DNA from: Amycolatopsis dendrobii
GTDB taxonomy: Bacteria > Actinomycetota > Actinomycetes > Mycobacteriales > Pseudonocardiaceae
Assembly (NCBI RefSeq): GCF_014145675.1
Contig: NZ_JACGZW010000003.1
Span: 372,001 to 436,000, forward strand
Direction: 5' to 3'
Length of the DNA: 64,000 nt
The notes beneath the pieces were generated by a model. It saw only the letters and a program-made list of their open reading frames with translations, searched no databases and was not told the origin of the DNA. Of this stretch, positions 8,299 to 16,555 are shown piece by piece. The stretch's first letter is position 1; each line of letters begins with the position of its first letter. The position numbers were made by a program, and so were the translations under genes.

Positions 8299-9164
8299 CC
8301 GGAATCGTAGTAGTCGGCGACGCGGGCTTAGATGTCGTCGCCCGGCACGACCAACCTCTCCCCCACGGCGGCGACGCCCGAGCCGCGATCCGCTTCACCG
8401 GCGGCGGCGCCGGAGCGAACACCGCGCTGTGGCTGCGCTCGCTAGGCGCGGAAACCACCCTGATCGCCCGCATCGGCGACGACTCGGGCGGCCGCCTGAT
8501 CCGCGCCGAACTGGAAGCCGCGGGCGTCCGCTGCGCCTTCGCGACCGATCCCGAAGCCCCCACTTGCTGCGTAGTCGTCCTCGTTGACGGCGAAGGCCAA
8601 CGCAGCATGCTCGCCGACCGAGGCGCGAACAAACGCTTCGCCCCCGAAGACGTCACCCCCGAGGCCCTGGCCGGCTCCACCCACCTGCACCTGTCCGGCT
8701 ATGTCTTGCTGGACCCGTCCTCGCGCCCCGCAGGCCTGGCCGCCCTGGACGCTGCCAAGAAAGCGGGTCTGACCACCTCCGTGGACCCCCAAGCAGCCGC
8801 CCACATCCACGACCCAGCGGCCTTCCTGGACGACGTACGCGGCACCGACCTGCTCATGCCGAACACCGAAGAGCTGGTCGCCCTGACCGGCTCCGCAGAC
8901 CCGTCCTCCGCGACCGAACTGCTGACCACCGTCGGCGCAGTAGTAGTGACCGCCGGGCTGGACGGCGCGAGCTGGATCGACGCAACCGGCGTCTCCTCAG
9001 TCCCCGCAGTAGAAACGACCTGCGTCGACTCCACCGGCGCAGGCGACGCCTTCGACGCGGGCGTCCTCACCACCTGGCTAGCCGGAAAGTCCACAGTGGA
9101 CGTCCTGCGCACCGGCACCGAACTAGGCGCACGAGCAGTAAGCCGCATCGGCCCCCAACCCTGA
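8295..9164 (+). CDS. psuK: PfkB-family carbohydrate kinase, probable pseudouridine kinase
   Basis: A 289-residue protein starting at GTG 8295, overlapping psuG. PfkB signatures are present: the N-terminal GGGAGANTALWLRSLGA block with IARIGDDSGGR, and the C-terminal DSTGAGDAFDAG, which supplies the catalytic Asp and anion hole. Pseudouridine kinase makes pseudouridine 5'-phosphate, the substrate of the preceding glycosidase. Substrate specificity is inferred from the coupled psuG gene. The family also includes ribokinase and adenosine kinase. A hairpin terminator follows 7 bases after the stop. Confidence 0.9.
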   Translation: MTGIVVVGDAGLDVVARHDQPLPHGGDARAAIRFTGGGAGANTALWLRSLGAETTLIARIGDDSGGRLIRAELEAAGVRCAFATDPEAPTCCVVVLVDGEGQRSMLADRGANKRFAPEDVTPEALAGSTHLHLSGYVLLDPSSRPAGLAALDAAKKAGLTTSVDPQAAAHIHDPAAFLDDVRGTDLLMPNTEELVALTGSADPSSATELLTTVGAVVVTAGLDGASWIDATGVSSVPAVETTCVDSTGAGDAFDAGVLTTWLAGKSTVDVLRTGTELGARAVSRIGPQP

Positions 9165-9170
9165 GACACC

Positions 9171-9195
9171 GGACGTGAGGGACTCCCTCACGTCC
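9171..9195 (+). terminator. Terminator of the psuG-psuK operon
   Basis: Perfect 11-base stem (9171-9181 with 9185-9195) with a 3-base loop, directly after the kinase gene. It is the last feature confidently assigned to the host. Confidence 0.8.
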
Positions 9196-9496
9196 TCAAA
9201 CCGCAGCCGGTACACCCAACGATCGAGGCACCCAGCCCTCCCCCCGCACCCCGATACGAAGCCTCACTGCGGTTCGGGGGTGCTTGTCAAGGCATCTTAC
9301 TCGTGCAGCACTCGACTAGCCGGAAGTAGATCAAGCATTACCGCAGGTCAGAGGTCCGTAAACGGATCTTGAACGACTCGCGGAGATCGACGCTCGGGGA
9401 CGTTGTTCCCACGTCGGCTTGATCCACATCCGGCCGTCGAGCTAGCGTCCCCAGCCGGGACGCCGCGCGTGCGCACACGAGAAGGCAGCCCGCACG
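9196..9496. other. Host-prophage junction, candidate attL region
   Basis: A 300-base stretch without a gene between the host operon and the integrase. It contains an inverted repeat around 9245-9280 (GCACCCCGA paired with TTCGGGGGTGC), then AT-richer sequence with no tRNA that I can fold. Since the integrase is transcribed away from the host side, attL should be here. The core cannot be fixed because the matching attR is outside the window. Confidence 0.4.
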
Positions 9497-10870
9497 ATGA
9501 CGACCGCTACCGCGACGAAGAAGAAAACCGCTTCCGCCACGCCCCGGCTCGCCAAGGCTGAAAAGCTCCCCTCTGGCCGCTGGCGCGCCTACGTCTGGGA
9601 CTCGCATCGCCAAGCGAAGGTCTGGGCGACCAACCCGGACGACGGCACCGAGGTTTTCCAAGAGCAGTGGATGGCAGAGGCCGCTCAGATCACTCTCTAC
9701 CGCCGCATGGATGCCGTATACGAGGAACTCGGCGACCCCCAGGACCGGAAGGGGTTCCTCCATCCGTTCCCCGAGGTCGCCCGGGAGTGGCTTGTTCACC
9801 GGGAGAAGCAGCCCGGCAAGCGCGGCTCGAAAGAACGCGGCGGCACCTACCAGTCCCGCAATGCCCGCAAGAGCGCGGTGAACGTCCTGTCCAAGGCGTT
9901 CGCGAAGTACGACATCCGGCAGGTCAATCAGGAGAAGTTCTTGGAGTACCTCGATCAGGAGGAGGAGCGAGGCATGTCGTCCTCCACGATCGAGGGCCGC
10001 GTGGTGTACATGCGGCAGATCCAGAGATTTGCCCAGGTGAGGGGTTACATCGAAGACGACTGCACCGACGGAATCGCGGTCGCGGTCGAGCGGCGGCGGG
10101 AGCCCCGCATCCTCACCGACCAGGAGCTTTGCCTCCTGAGCAACTACGTGCCGTACTGGTTCTTCCCGGCCGTCCTGCTCGCCTACGACTGCGGCCTCCG
10201 GGCCGCCGAGGTCGCGGGCCTCCGCTGGAAGCGCATCGACCTCGACGCGAAGATTCCGCAGGTCACCGTCCGGGACGTCATGGAGCCCGACAAGACGTTG
10301 CGGTCCTACCCCAAGGGAAAGATCACTCAGACGGTCTCCCTCACGCCTCGGTGCGTCGAGGCGTTCCGCGTCCTCCAGCAGTGGCGGCCGGACGACACCC
10401 CGGACGATTTCGTCTTCCGGAACCTCAACGGCACCCTCCTGTCGCCCATCGACCCGGGCGAAATCATGCGCGAGGTCTGGGACCTCGTCGGGCTGGCCGG
10501 CGAGCGGGCGAAATTCCACGATCTCCGGCACGCGTGCGCGACGAACCTCGCCGAGGCCGATGCTCCGCTGGAGGTGATCATGCGGCGGATGCGGCACAAG
10601 TCGCCCGCGGTGACCATGAAGTACATCCGCAAGTCGCTGGAGCGGGAAGCGGAGTGGGCCGCCCGGGTACAGGAGGCGGCCAACGCCGAGATCATCGACC
10701 TGTACAACGAGCGGGCGCGGAGGCGGCAACCGGCGGCGGAGGCTGCGGCACCGACCGCCCTCGCCGATGGCTCCGTGATCGTGTCCGCGGCGCAGTGGAA
10801 CGCGATGGTCGCCATGCTCCAGACCGTGACCGGCTCGGCCGCCATGCCGGAGCTTGCTGCCGCGAGCTAG
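9497..10870 (+). CDS. int: Tyrosine-family phage integrase
   Basis: A 457-residue site-specific recombinase. A Lys/Thr-rich start is followed by an AP2-like arm-binding segment (LPSGRWRAYVWDS) and a core-binding SAM-like domain. The catalytic domain has Arg235 in CGLRAAEVAGL, a Lys in the PKGKITQ beta hairpin, His341 and Arg344 in HDLRH, His367 in MRHKS, and the nucleophile Tyr376 in MKYIRKS. All catalytic residues are present. About 80 Ala-rich residues follow the tyrosine. It would integrate and, with the excisionase at 12204, excise the prophage. A hairpin terminator follows the stop. Confidence 0.95.
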   Translation: MTTATATKKKTASATPRLAKAEKLPSGRWRAYVWDSHRQAKVWATNPDDGTEVFQEQWMAEAAQITLYRRMDAVYEELGDPQDRKGFLHPFPEVAREWLVHREKQPGKRGSKERGGTYQSRNARKSAVNVLSKAFAKYDIRQVNQEKFLEYLDQEEERGMSSSTIEGRVVYMRQIQRFAQVRGYIEDDCTDGIAVAVERRREPRILTDQELCLLSNYVPYWFFPAVLLAYDCGLRAAEVAGLRWKRIDLDAKIPQVTVRDVMEPDKTLRSYPKGKITQTVSLTPRCVEAFRVLQQWRPDDTPDDFVFRNLNGTLLSPIDPGEIMREVWDLVGLAGERAKFHDLRHACATNLAEADAPLEVIMRRMRHKSPAVTMKYIRKSLEREAEWAARVQEAANAEIIDLYNERARRRQPAAEAAAPTALADGSVIVSAAQWNAMVAMLQTVTGSAAMPELAAAS

Positions 10871-10877
10871 ACGCGAT

Positions 10878-10912
10878 GAGAGGCCGGTACGGGGTCCGGG
10901 TACCGGCCTCTC
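10878..10912. terminator. Terminator after integrase
   Basis: Perfect 13-base stem (10878-10890 with 10900-10912) and 9-base loop, 8 bases after the integrase stop. It may work in both directions, since the next gene converges on it. Confidence 0.8.
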
Positions 10913-10987
10913 GTGGAGCGTGTCATTGCCTGGCTCCGGGCAGTCGCGGACCTGCCCAGAGGGTTAGCTGCGGCCCCCCGCCGCCCA

Positions 10988-11230
10988 TCAGCCAGTCCCA
11001 GTGGCGGGCCAGCTGTTCGTGACCGTTTCCAGGTCTGCCGCGTCGAGCGTCTTCCCGGGCTCGAACAAGCCGCTGGGGCCGAACATCTCGTTCAGCACCT
11101 CGGCTTTGGCCGAGTCGAGCACGACGCCCGGCTTGAGCAGCACCACGAGGGCACCGTCTGCGGTGCAGTCCTCCGTCACGTACAGCCACGCCCGTTGGTC
11201 CGAGCCTCCTATCTCCAGGTGGTACGCCAC
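10988..11230 (-). CDS. Small protein of unknown function
   Basis: An 80-residue protein with GTG start at 11230, preceded by GAGGGAG. It is acidic, with a beta-like first half (LYVTEDCTADGALVVLLKPGV) and a helical second half. No family was recognised. It sits downstream of the leftward repressor gene and could be co-expressed from the lysogenic transcript. Confidence 0.6.
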   Translation of the reverse strand: MAYHLEIGGSDQRAWLYVTEDCTADGALVVLLKPGVVLDSAKAEVLNEMFGPSGLFEPGKTLDAADLETVTNSWPATGTG

Positions 11231-11368
11231 ATCAGGTCACTCCCTCTTCGCCCGCCAGCGTGCGGCCGGCTCCACGGGGAGCCGCTCAGCGCGTGCGACG
11301 TCGCGCCGGGCGGCTTCCTAAATGGACACTCGCCACCAATATCACACAAATGAAAATACTTCGCGGTC

Positions 11369-11794
11369 TCAGCGCCGCGAACCGAAGTGAGCGATTCGCA
11401 ACGCCGCGTGTTCCATCTCCCTGATCTGCGCGGGCGTCATGGAGGCGATGAGGCTGAGCACGCGGTACATGTTCTCGTCGCACGCGTCCGGATGTAGATC
11501 TGCCATAAACGCGAAGTGCACGGCGGCGCGCGGGAGGCCCAGCGCCGTGGCGATGCCCGCGATCACTTCCCCCTTGGGGATCGAACGCCATGCCGGATTC
11601 GCACGGAACACCCGGTGAATGAGGTCGGGAGTGACCCCTTTTTCCTTCGCGACCCCAGCCAGGAAGCCGTGCGGCCAGGGACCGGGGAATCTGGCGAAGA
11701 AGAGCCCGCGCACGTGGTCGAGCCCGTTCCCGGCACCGGGCTCAGGGGGCGACGGCTCCGCATCGGGCGCGGGCTTCGTCGATGTGCTGTCCAT
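11369..11794 (-). CDS. XRE-like phage repressor candidate
   Basis: A 141-residue protein from ATG 11794 with a GGGAGG ribosome site. An N-terminal Pro/Glu-rich segment (residues 1-28) leads to a helix-turn-helix region of the type KEKGVTPDLIHRVFRANPAW ... GEVIAGIATALGLP, as in Cro/C1-type proteins with a non-repetitive XRE fold. A short helical tail follows (SLIASMTPAQIREMEHAAL). It lies next to the integrase and is divergent from the excisionase, the usual immunity-repressor position. It has no cleavage domain, so SOS-driven self-cleavage is not expected. Confidence 0.72.
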   Translation of the reverse strand: MDSTSTKPAPDAEPSPPEPGAGNGLDHVRGLFFARFPGPWPHGFLAGVAKEKGVTPDLIHRVFRANPAWRSIPKGEVIAGIATALGLPRAAVHFAFMADLHPDACDENMYRVLSLIASMTPAQIREMEHAALRIAHFGSRR

Positions 11795-12203
11795 GGTGGT
11801 CGCCCTCCCACTCGGACAGCCGGGGTCGTTACCATCCCCGACTGCGCTTCGGGTACCGCTACACGGGTACACCAAGCTATTCCTCTTCGCAGCGCGCCGC
11901 CCGGCCCCCTCCAGCATCGCTCCGTACTGGCCCGTGCAGATACGTCTCGATCGAGTGTATCCGCCGATCACTGAGCGCACCCTGTGCGTCGCAGTTTGAC
12001 CAGCATTCGTCGTCCTATATCGCACTTTCGGAATCTTTTTCGGAAACACTTGAGCTTCGGCGTGTCGCGGGGGCAAGGTCGGTCGTGCACCACCCGAAGC
12101 GCAAGTTGCGACGGAACTCCCGCCACAGCGCACGCGCGGTCCACATCGACCGTCCACTTGCGACCTAACGCAATCCTTCAAACGCAAATGCAGAGGAGGC
12201 CAC
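11795..12203. promoter_or_regulatory. Divergent lysogeny/excision control region
   Basis: A 409-base gap between the leftward repressor and the rightward excisionase. It is AT-richer than its surroundings. It contains a direct repeat GGGTAC at 11851-11856 and 11865-11870 (14-base spacing) close to the repressor start. A TTGACC at 11996-12001 with TATATC at 12016-12021 resembles a rightward promoter, although the 14-base spacer is short. Promoters for both directions and repressor operators are expected here; exact sites are inferred. Confidence 0.5.
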
Positions 12204-12509
12204 GTGTTGGCAACCGCCGACGACACCGGCGTCCCCGACGTGAACGACGCGAAGATCGAGGCGCGAAGCGCGGAGATTTTCGAGGACTTGATGACCGTCC
12301 CCGAGACGGCGGCAGTGCTGAAGGTCAACCGGGCCACCGTTTTCCGGCTGATGAAGGTCGGCGACCTTCCCCGGGTGCGGTTCCTCAAGCGCACTTACGT
12401 GCCCGTGCCCGAGCTGATCAAGCTCCGCGACGCCGAGATCGAAAGGGCGCGCAAGGAGGCCGCAGCGCTGGCGCGCAAGAAGACGCCCCGTCCCCGTCGG
12501 GCGAGTTAG
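12204..12509 (+). CDS. xis: MerR-type helix-turn-helix excisionase
   Basis: A 101-residue protein with GTG start at 12204 behind a GAGGAGG ribosome site. The DNA-binding motif DLMTVPETAAVLKVNRATVFRLMKVGDLP belongs to the HTH_17/excisionase group, followed by RVRFLKRTYVPVPEL and a strongly basic C-terminal helix. Such proteins bend attachment-site DNA to favour excision and can repress transcription. Its position as first rightward gene opposite the repressor supports a Xis role. A simple Cro-like regulator is the alternative. Confidence 0.8.
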   Translation: MLATADDTGVPDVNDAKIEARSAEIFEDLMTVPETAAVLKVNRATVFRLMKVGDLPRVRFLKRTYVPVPELIKLRDAEIERARKEAAALARKKTPRPRRAS

Positions 12510-12574
12510 TCCGCACGGCCGGACGACGTCCCCCGTCGCCCGGCCGCACTAGATCACCACAAGGAATCGTTGTG

Positions 12575-12769
12575 ATGAACCAGATCCAGTGTTTCATTCG
12601 ACCGAAACGCCACCGCAGGCTCCCCGGGGAAGCGCTCAACCGATGCGTGGAATACCTGTGGGCGCAGGAACATCCGGGCGCAGACCCGTGGCCGATCAAA
12701 GATCTCGGCCTGAGGAACTACACACCGCGCCATGCCCGGCAGCCCCAGCGCAAACGGGTGTACCTGTGA
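12575..12769 (+). CDS. Small phage protein of unknown function
   Basis: A 64-residue basic protein from ATG 12575 (ribosome site AAGGAAT). It is rich in Arg, Pro and Trp, with two cysteines and no recognised family. Its stop overlaps the next start by four bases (GTGA), so the two are translationally coupled in the early operon. Confidence 0.55.
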   Translation: MNQIQCFIRPKRHRRLPGEALNRCVEYLWAQEHPGADPWPIKDLGLRNYTPRHARQPQRKRVYL

Positions 12770-12951
12770 CCGCTGGGGGCCGGATCAGTCAGGCGGCACG
12801 CCGCAGACTGCGCGCCGCGGGCAAGATCCGAACGAAATTCGCAGACGCCAGCTACACCGAGATCGGGCAGTACGCACTCGTCATGGCCGGAGCGGCATTC
12901 CTGCTGTTGCTCGTCAACATGGTCGCACTCGCCATGCTGCTGATTCGGTAG
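12766..12951 (+). CDS. Small single-pass membrane protein
   Basis: A 61-residue protein with GTG start at 12766. A basic N-terminal half (ISQAARRRLRAAGKIRTKF) is followed by one C-terminal membrane segment (ALVMAGAAFLLLLVNMVALA). The positive residues suggest the N-terminus stays inside. The function is unknown; small membrane proteins near the immunity region sometimes block superinfection. Confidence 0.6.
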   Translation: MTAGGRISQAARRRLRAAGKIRTKFADASYTEIGQYALVMAGAAFLLLLVNMVALAMLLIR

Positions 12952-12962
12952 GAGGGGACGAA

Positions 12963-13253
12963 ATGACGGCCACAATGACATTTCCCGCCATCGATCTGAC
13001 CGGCGTCACCGCACGGCCATTGGTCGAGACCCTCAAGAAGGACCCGGAAACCCCGACGTTCAACGCGATTCTCCGCCGAAAACGCCGCGCTGTTTCCCAG
13101 CTCCGCAACATGCGGTGGCCGGGCGAGACCATGGAGCCCGATCTCTCCGCGGACGAAGAGCCAGCACCGCCCGAGCCGGCAGGGGAACCTGACTCCGCGC
13201 CGACTCCGGACGGGGCGAACGAGAGCGCGCCGGAACCGCCCGGCCAGGAGTAA
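12963..13253 (+). CDS. Small phage protein with acidic proline-rich tail
   Basis: A 96-residue protein from ATG 12963 behind GGAGGGGACG. A mixed first half has a basic patch (LRRKRRAVSQLRN), then an acidic Pro/Glu tail that is probably disordered. No family was recognised. Confidence 0.6.
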   Translation: MTATMTFPAIDLTGVTARPLVETLKKDPETPTFNAILRRKRRAVSQLRNMRWPGETMEPDLSADEEPAPPEPAGEPDSAPTPDGANESAPEPPGQE

Positions 13254-13258
13254 AGCCC

Positions 13259-13471
13259 GTGATCCGCACCCATTCGTGCCCCGGCGGGTGTGGGACTCAA
13301 GTGCCACGGCACCGATTCGCGTGCCGTGCCTGCTGGTATCGGCTGCCCGCGGCCTACCGGGACGCAATTCGGCGCAATCACCGACGCAAGACCACGGCTC
13401 ACGCCGCTGCGATGCACGACGCCCACGCTTGGTACGAGGACAACCCGTTGCCATGCAACGAACAACGCTAG
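13259..13471 (+). CDS. Small zinc-binding protein
   Basis: A 70-residue protein with GTG start at 13259. The pattern CPGGCG...HRFACRACW gives four closely spaced cysteines plus histidines, typical of a small treble-clef or zinc-ribbon protein. The rest is rich in Arg, His and Ala. Similar zinc-finger proteins are common in actinobacteriophage early regions, but their role is unknown. Confidence 0.65.
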   Translation: MIRTHSCPGGCGTQVPRHRFACRACWYRLPAAYRDAIRRNHRRKTTAHAAAMHDAHAWYEDNPLPCNEQR

Positions 13472-13485
13472 AAGGGACACCACCC

Positions 13486-14319
13486 ATGCCCATCACGGAA
13501 TTCAGCGCCCCGCCCCGGCTCGCCGTGGGCAGCCATCCGGCAAGCCGTCTCTACCTGTGTGCGATGAACGTCATCTCGTGGGAGCACGGCGACCGCCCGA
13601 TCTCGGACACTCCGCGGTGCAGTCCGCTCCCGCTGGCCCGCACGGTGCAGATGGTCAATGACCACTTCTGCACGCACACCAGCGAGGAAACCGATCCTGG
13701 CACCGGCGAACACGTCCGAGTCCTGTGTCCGCGATGCTCGGTGAGGGTGCTGCGGCTGGCCCACCGAACCGTCGGCGCACCCCAGCTCGACCTGCGCCAG
13801 GGATGGTCCTGGACCGTCGAACTGCTGAAGCATGCCCTGTCCGACGGCATCGACCCGGACCACGTCCGGACCATCCGCGACGCAATCGCAATCGCCTCGG
13901 CACACGCCGAGGGGCACCCGCCGCCGATGCCGTTCGCGGCCCCGGTCAGCTCCGCAGCAGCGCCCATGACCAGCCTGGCCGCGACCATCGTGCACAACGT
14001 GCGAGCCGCCGCGCGCCCGCCATTCATGCCGCAGAAGCCGCCCGCTGCCATGTGGAACGGACTGGCGATCAAGAAGTTCGAGCCGGGCGCAACGCTGGAC
14101 GATTTCGCAGCGGCTGCGGAATTCCTGTATGCCGCGCACCACAAGCCGGCGCTCCCCACCGGGGCCGTCCCGGAGAGCGCGGGTGCGTCCTTCGTCGCCG
14201 GACACGCCGGCCTGGCGGCCCCGCGGCAGATGCTCGGCCGGGCGCACGAGGCCATCGAATTGTGGAATCGCATCGCCGCCCCGGAAGCCGCTCGGCCGAC
14301 AGAGCGCGTGGCGGCATGA
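13486..14319 (+). CDS. Phage protein of unknown function
   Basis: A 277-residue protein from ATG 13486 with a GAAGGGAC ribosome site. Residues 60-90 hold a possible metal site (HFCTH and VLCPRCSVRV). Later parts are Ala/Pro-rich helices. No family was recognised. Its stop overlaps the next ATG (ATGA), indicating coupling. Confidence 0.6.
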   Translation: MPITEFSAPPRLAVGSHPASRLYLCAMNVISWEHGDRPISDTPRCSPLPLARTVQMVNDHFCTHTSEETDPGTGEHVRVLCPRCSVRVLRLAHRTVGAPQLDLRQGWSWTVELLKHALSDGIDPDHVRTIRDAIAIASAHAEGHPPPMPFAAPVSSAAAPMTSLAATIVHNVRAAARPPFMPQKPPAAMWNGLAIKKFEPGATLDDFAAAAEFLYAAHHKPALPTGAVPESAGASFVAGHAGLAAPRQMLGRAHEAIELWNRIAAPEAARPTERVAA

Positions 14320-14705
14320 CGCTTCAGGCCGAGCGAGCCGCCGCCTACCGGCAGCTGTTCCTCGACTTCCCCGGCCTTCCTGACCCGATCAGCGCAGAGA
14401 TCCGCCCCGGCGACGGGATCGGCATCCGCCTGCATCACGCCCGGCTGGAGGAAGTGGTGAGCATCGCGGAAAGGTTCGGGACGCAGGTGGAGTTCCTGGA
14501 GCGCACCGCGTTCGTCCGAGTGTCCACTGTGTACATCGCTTGCGGAGAACCGATGATCGCCTGGACGCAGCTCAACATCGTGGAGGCGCACCACCTCCTC
14601 CGCGACTGGGGCATCGACATCGAATTCGTCCCGGGCAATAGCCTCCGCCCGGCTGTCGCAGTCCCGGCCGCGCACGCAGCCGCCATGGTGAAAGTCGGCT
14701 CCTAG
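14316..14705 (+). CDS. Phage protein of unknown function
   Basis: A 129-residue protein beginning at ATG 14316 inside the upstream stop. It has an alternating helix/strand pattern (GDGIGIRLHHARLEEVVSIAERFGT) and looks globular. No motif was recognised. Confidence 0.6.
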   Translation: MTLQAERAAAYRQLFLDFPGLPDPISAEIRPGDGIGIRLHHARLEEVVSIAERFGTQVEFLERTAFVRVSTVYIACGEPMIAWTQLNIVEAHHLLRDWGIDIEFVPGNSLRPAVAVPAAHAAAMVKVGS

Positions 14706-14781
14706 ACCGGAGGCGGGGCGCGGACACCCCGACACCCCGCGTCCCGCCTCCACCTTCACGCGAACACCCGGAAGGAGGCCG

Positions 14782-15075
14782 ATGGCCACGATCACACTGT
14801 CCGGCACCTTGCCGGGTGCCAGTCACAACGGACTCGGCGCTCTCACCGACGCCATCCTGAACGGAAACCCGGACGGCCACATGATCGTGGCGGCCGTGTC
14901 GCTGAGCAAAACCGTCAGCCACTCCGGCGGGCGGATCACGCTGACCGTCGCCATCGACGACATCGAAGCCTGCCTGCTCGGCACACCCGGATGGGACGTC
15001 GCGCGCGGGCTCCTCGACCAGCGAAGAGAAGACCGGACCGGAGAGACGGCTCTCCCGTTCGAGAAGACAGAGTGA
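14782..15075 (+). CDS. Phage protein of unknown function
   Basis: A 97-residue protein from ATG 14782 with a strong GGAAGGAGG site. It starts with a beta-rich segment (ATITLSGTLPG) and ends with a charged tail. No family was recognised. The next frame starts at GTG 15072, overlapping its stop. Confidence 0.65.
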   Translation: MATITLSGTLPGASHNGLGALTDAILNGNPDGHMIVAAVSLSKTVSHSGGRITLTVAIDDIEACLLGTPGWDVARGLLDQRREDRTGETALPFEKTE

Positions 15076-15431
15076 AACTCTATCCCGCTCACGGAATCCC
15101 GTGCGGAATATGCGGATTCCCCGCTCAGGCATGGGCGCTGGGCGTCAATGCCAACTCGGCCAATTGCCGGTGCATACCGGTCCATCACAACCCGCAGGCA
15201 GGGATAACCAACGCAGCTACAGGAATCAACCCGAGCGCTCGCGGTCAAGTACGCCGTCCTGAAGGCGCTCAAAGCACGCATCAACGACCTGGAAACGGAG
15301 ATCCGCGAGGAATTCCTGACCTTCCTCGACACCGGGGACAGCAAAGCGGCGACCTTGGACGACGGCACGCGCCTGGGCAAGGTCACCAAGGTCCGCGGCC
15401 GGACAAACCCTTGCGTCCAGAACGGAGCTGA
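15072..15431 (+). CDS. Small Cys-rich early protein; 3' end uncertain
   Basis: The frame opens at GTG 15072, overlapping the previous stop (GTGA), and encodes CGICGF...CRC near the start, a plausible metal-binding small protein of about 45 residues. There is no stop until 15429-15431, but beyond about 15210 the sequence clearly codes in another frame (see 15211-15690). The authentic gene is therefore probably short, and its normal stop has been lost or the two genes have been joined by a frameshift. Confidence 0.35.
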   Translation: MKLYPAHGIPCGICGFPAQAWALGVNANSANCRCIPVHHNPQAGITNAATGINPSARGQVRRPEGAQSTHQRPGNGDPRGIPDLPRHRGQQSGDLGRRHAPGQGHQGPRPDKPLRPERS

Positions 15432-15690
15432 GTTCCTGGCGTGGGTGGAGAAGAACCACCCCAGCGAGATTCTCCGCGACGTCCGCCCGGCGTTCCAGCA
15501 CAAGATCCTGGAATCCGCCAAGCGACACGGTGAAGCCGTCGACCCCGCAACCGGCGAGATCGTTCCCGGGATCGGGTTCACCGAGGGAAACCCCTACATC
15601 TCTTTCCGTCCCGAACGAGGCTCGACCGTGATCATCGCCGAGCGCTGGCACGAGATCGCCGGCCCGTCCCTCCTGGACGGTGCCGAATGA
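15211..15690 (+). CDS. Phage protein of unknown function with no standard start codon
   Basis: Good coding sequence runs from about 15211 to the stop at 15688-15690, overlapping the ERF start (ATGA). The first ATG/GTG/TTG in frame is TTG 15355, in the middle of an obvious helical domain (ALAVKYAVLKALKARINDLE lies upstream of it). An in-frame TAA is at 15205-15207. ACG at 15211, eight bases after GCAGGGA, is where a start would be expected, giving 159 residues. Either ACG is used, or an ATG mutated, or the gene is fused by frameshift to the preceding frame. The function is unknown. Confidence 0.6.
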   Translation, partial: TQLQESTRALAVKYAVLKALKARINDLETEIREEFLTFLDTGDSKAATLDDGTRLGKVTKVRGRTNPCVQNGAEFLAWVEKNHPSEILRDVRPAFQHKILESAKRHGEAVDPATGEIVPGIGFTEGNPYISFRPERGSTVIIAERWHEIAGPSLLDGAE

Positions 15691-16334
15691 ACAACCCCGT
15701 CACGACAGAGCAAACCTCCACGGTCGTTCGAGCACTCGCCGACGTCATGGCCCAGGTCCGTTCCGTCTCCAAGGGAGACTGGAACGACCAGCAACGCTTC
15801 AACTTCCGCGGCATCGACGCAGTCATGAACGCGGTCGGTCCCGCGCTGCGCGATTGCGGGGTCGCGATCGTCCCCTTCGGCGTCGAAGTGCGCTATCGGG
15901 ACATCACGTCCGCGCACGGCAAGCCCATGCGGGAGTGCACGGTCCTGGTGACCTACCGCGTCTACGGACCCGGCGGGGACCACCTCGACATCCAAGCCCC
16001 CGGCGAGTCCCTCGACGTCGGAGACAAAGGCACCGCCAAAGCCATGTCCGTGGCCATGCGGACCGCGCTCATCCAGGCCCTGTGCCTGCCGACGAGCGAA
16101 CGGGACCCCGACCACGACAGCTACGAACGCGGCGAGGCGAAGTCGGGAACGGTCCTCGACCAGATCCGCGCCTACGCCACCGAGCAGGGCTTCGACCTGC
16201 ACGCCGTCATGACCGACTTCCAGACCCGCATGGGCGAGGAAATCCAGGCCGCATCGGACCACCACCTGCGGATCTACCTCGACGATCTCAAGAAGTTCGG
16301 ACTCTCGCACGAGCCGGAGAGGGACCCGGCATGA
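15687..16334 (+). CDS. ERF-family single-strand annealing protein
   Basis: A 215-residue protein starting at ATG 15687, overlapping the previous stop. It has the ERF superfamily layout: N-terminal helix with WNDQQRFNFRGIDAVMNAVGPAL, a central beta region, and the diagnostic stretch GDKGTAKAMSVAMRTALIQALCLPT. These proteins anneal complementary single strands in phage recombination and genome circularisation. SSB and a nuclease later in the same operon complete a recombination module. Confidence 0.9.
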   Translation: MNNPVTTEQTSTVVRALADVMAQVRSVSKGDWNDQQRFNFRGIDAVMNAVGPALRDCGVAIVPFGVEVRYRDITSAHGKPMRECTVLVTYRVYGPGGDHLDIQAPGESLDVGDKGTAKAMSVAMRTALIQALCLPTSERDPDHDSYERGEAKSGTVLDQIRAYATEQGFDLHAVMTDFQTRMGEEIQAASDHHLRIYLDDLKKFGLSHEPERDPA

Positions 16335-16555
16335 CCGTGCTCACCCAGACGCAGGAGGCCGTCCTGCATTTCATTCGGGCGCACGTCAAGAACATCGGCT
16401 ACCCGCCCACCGTTCGCGAGATCGCTGACGGGGTGCGTCTGCGGTCGGTGTCGTCCGTGCACCACCACCTCCGGACGTTGGAAGACCTCGGGTTCATCCG
16501 CCGGGACCACGGCCGTCCCCGGGGGCTGGTGATCCTCTCGGCGGAGGAGCCGTGA
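16331..16555 (+). CDS. LexA-like DNA-binding domain protein without protease
   Basis: A 74-residue protein from ATG 16331 (ATGA overlap). It matches the winged-helix N-terminal domain of LexA: RAHVKNIGYPPTVREIADGV and SSVHHHLRTLEDLGFIRR followed by RPRGLVIL. It ends where the S24 self-cleavage domain would begin. It could occupy host SOS boxes without being cleavable, or regulate phage genes. Both ideas are inference. Confidence 0.82.
   Translation: MTVLTQTQEAVLHFIRAHVKNIGYPPTVREIADGVRLRSVSSVHHHLRTLEDLGFIRRDHGRPRGLVILSAEEP

Noticed and set aside
9237..9310. Possible partial tRNA at the left junction
   Set aside because: GGTTCGGGGG looks like a T-arm, but no acceptor, D or anticodon stem can be folded around it.
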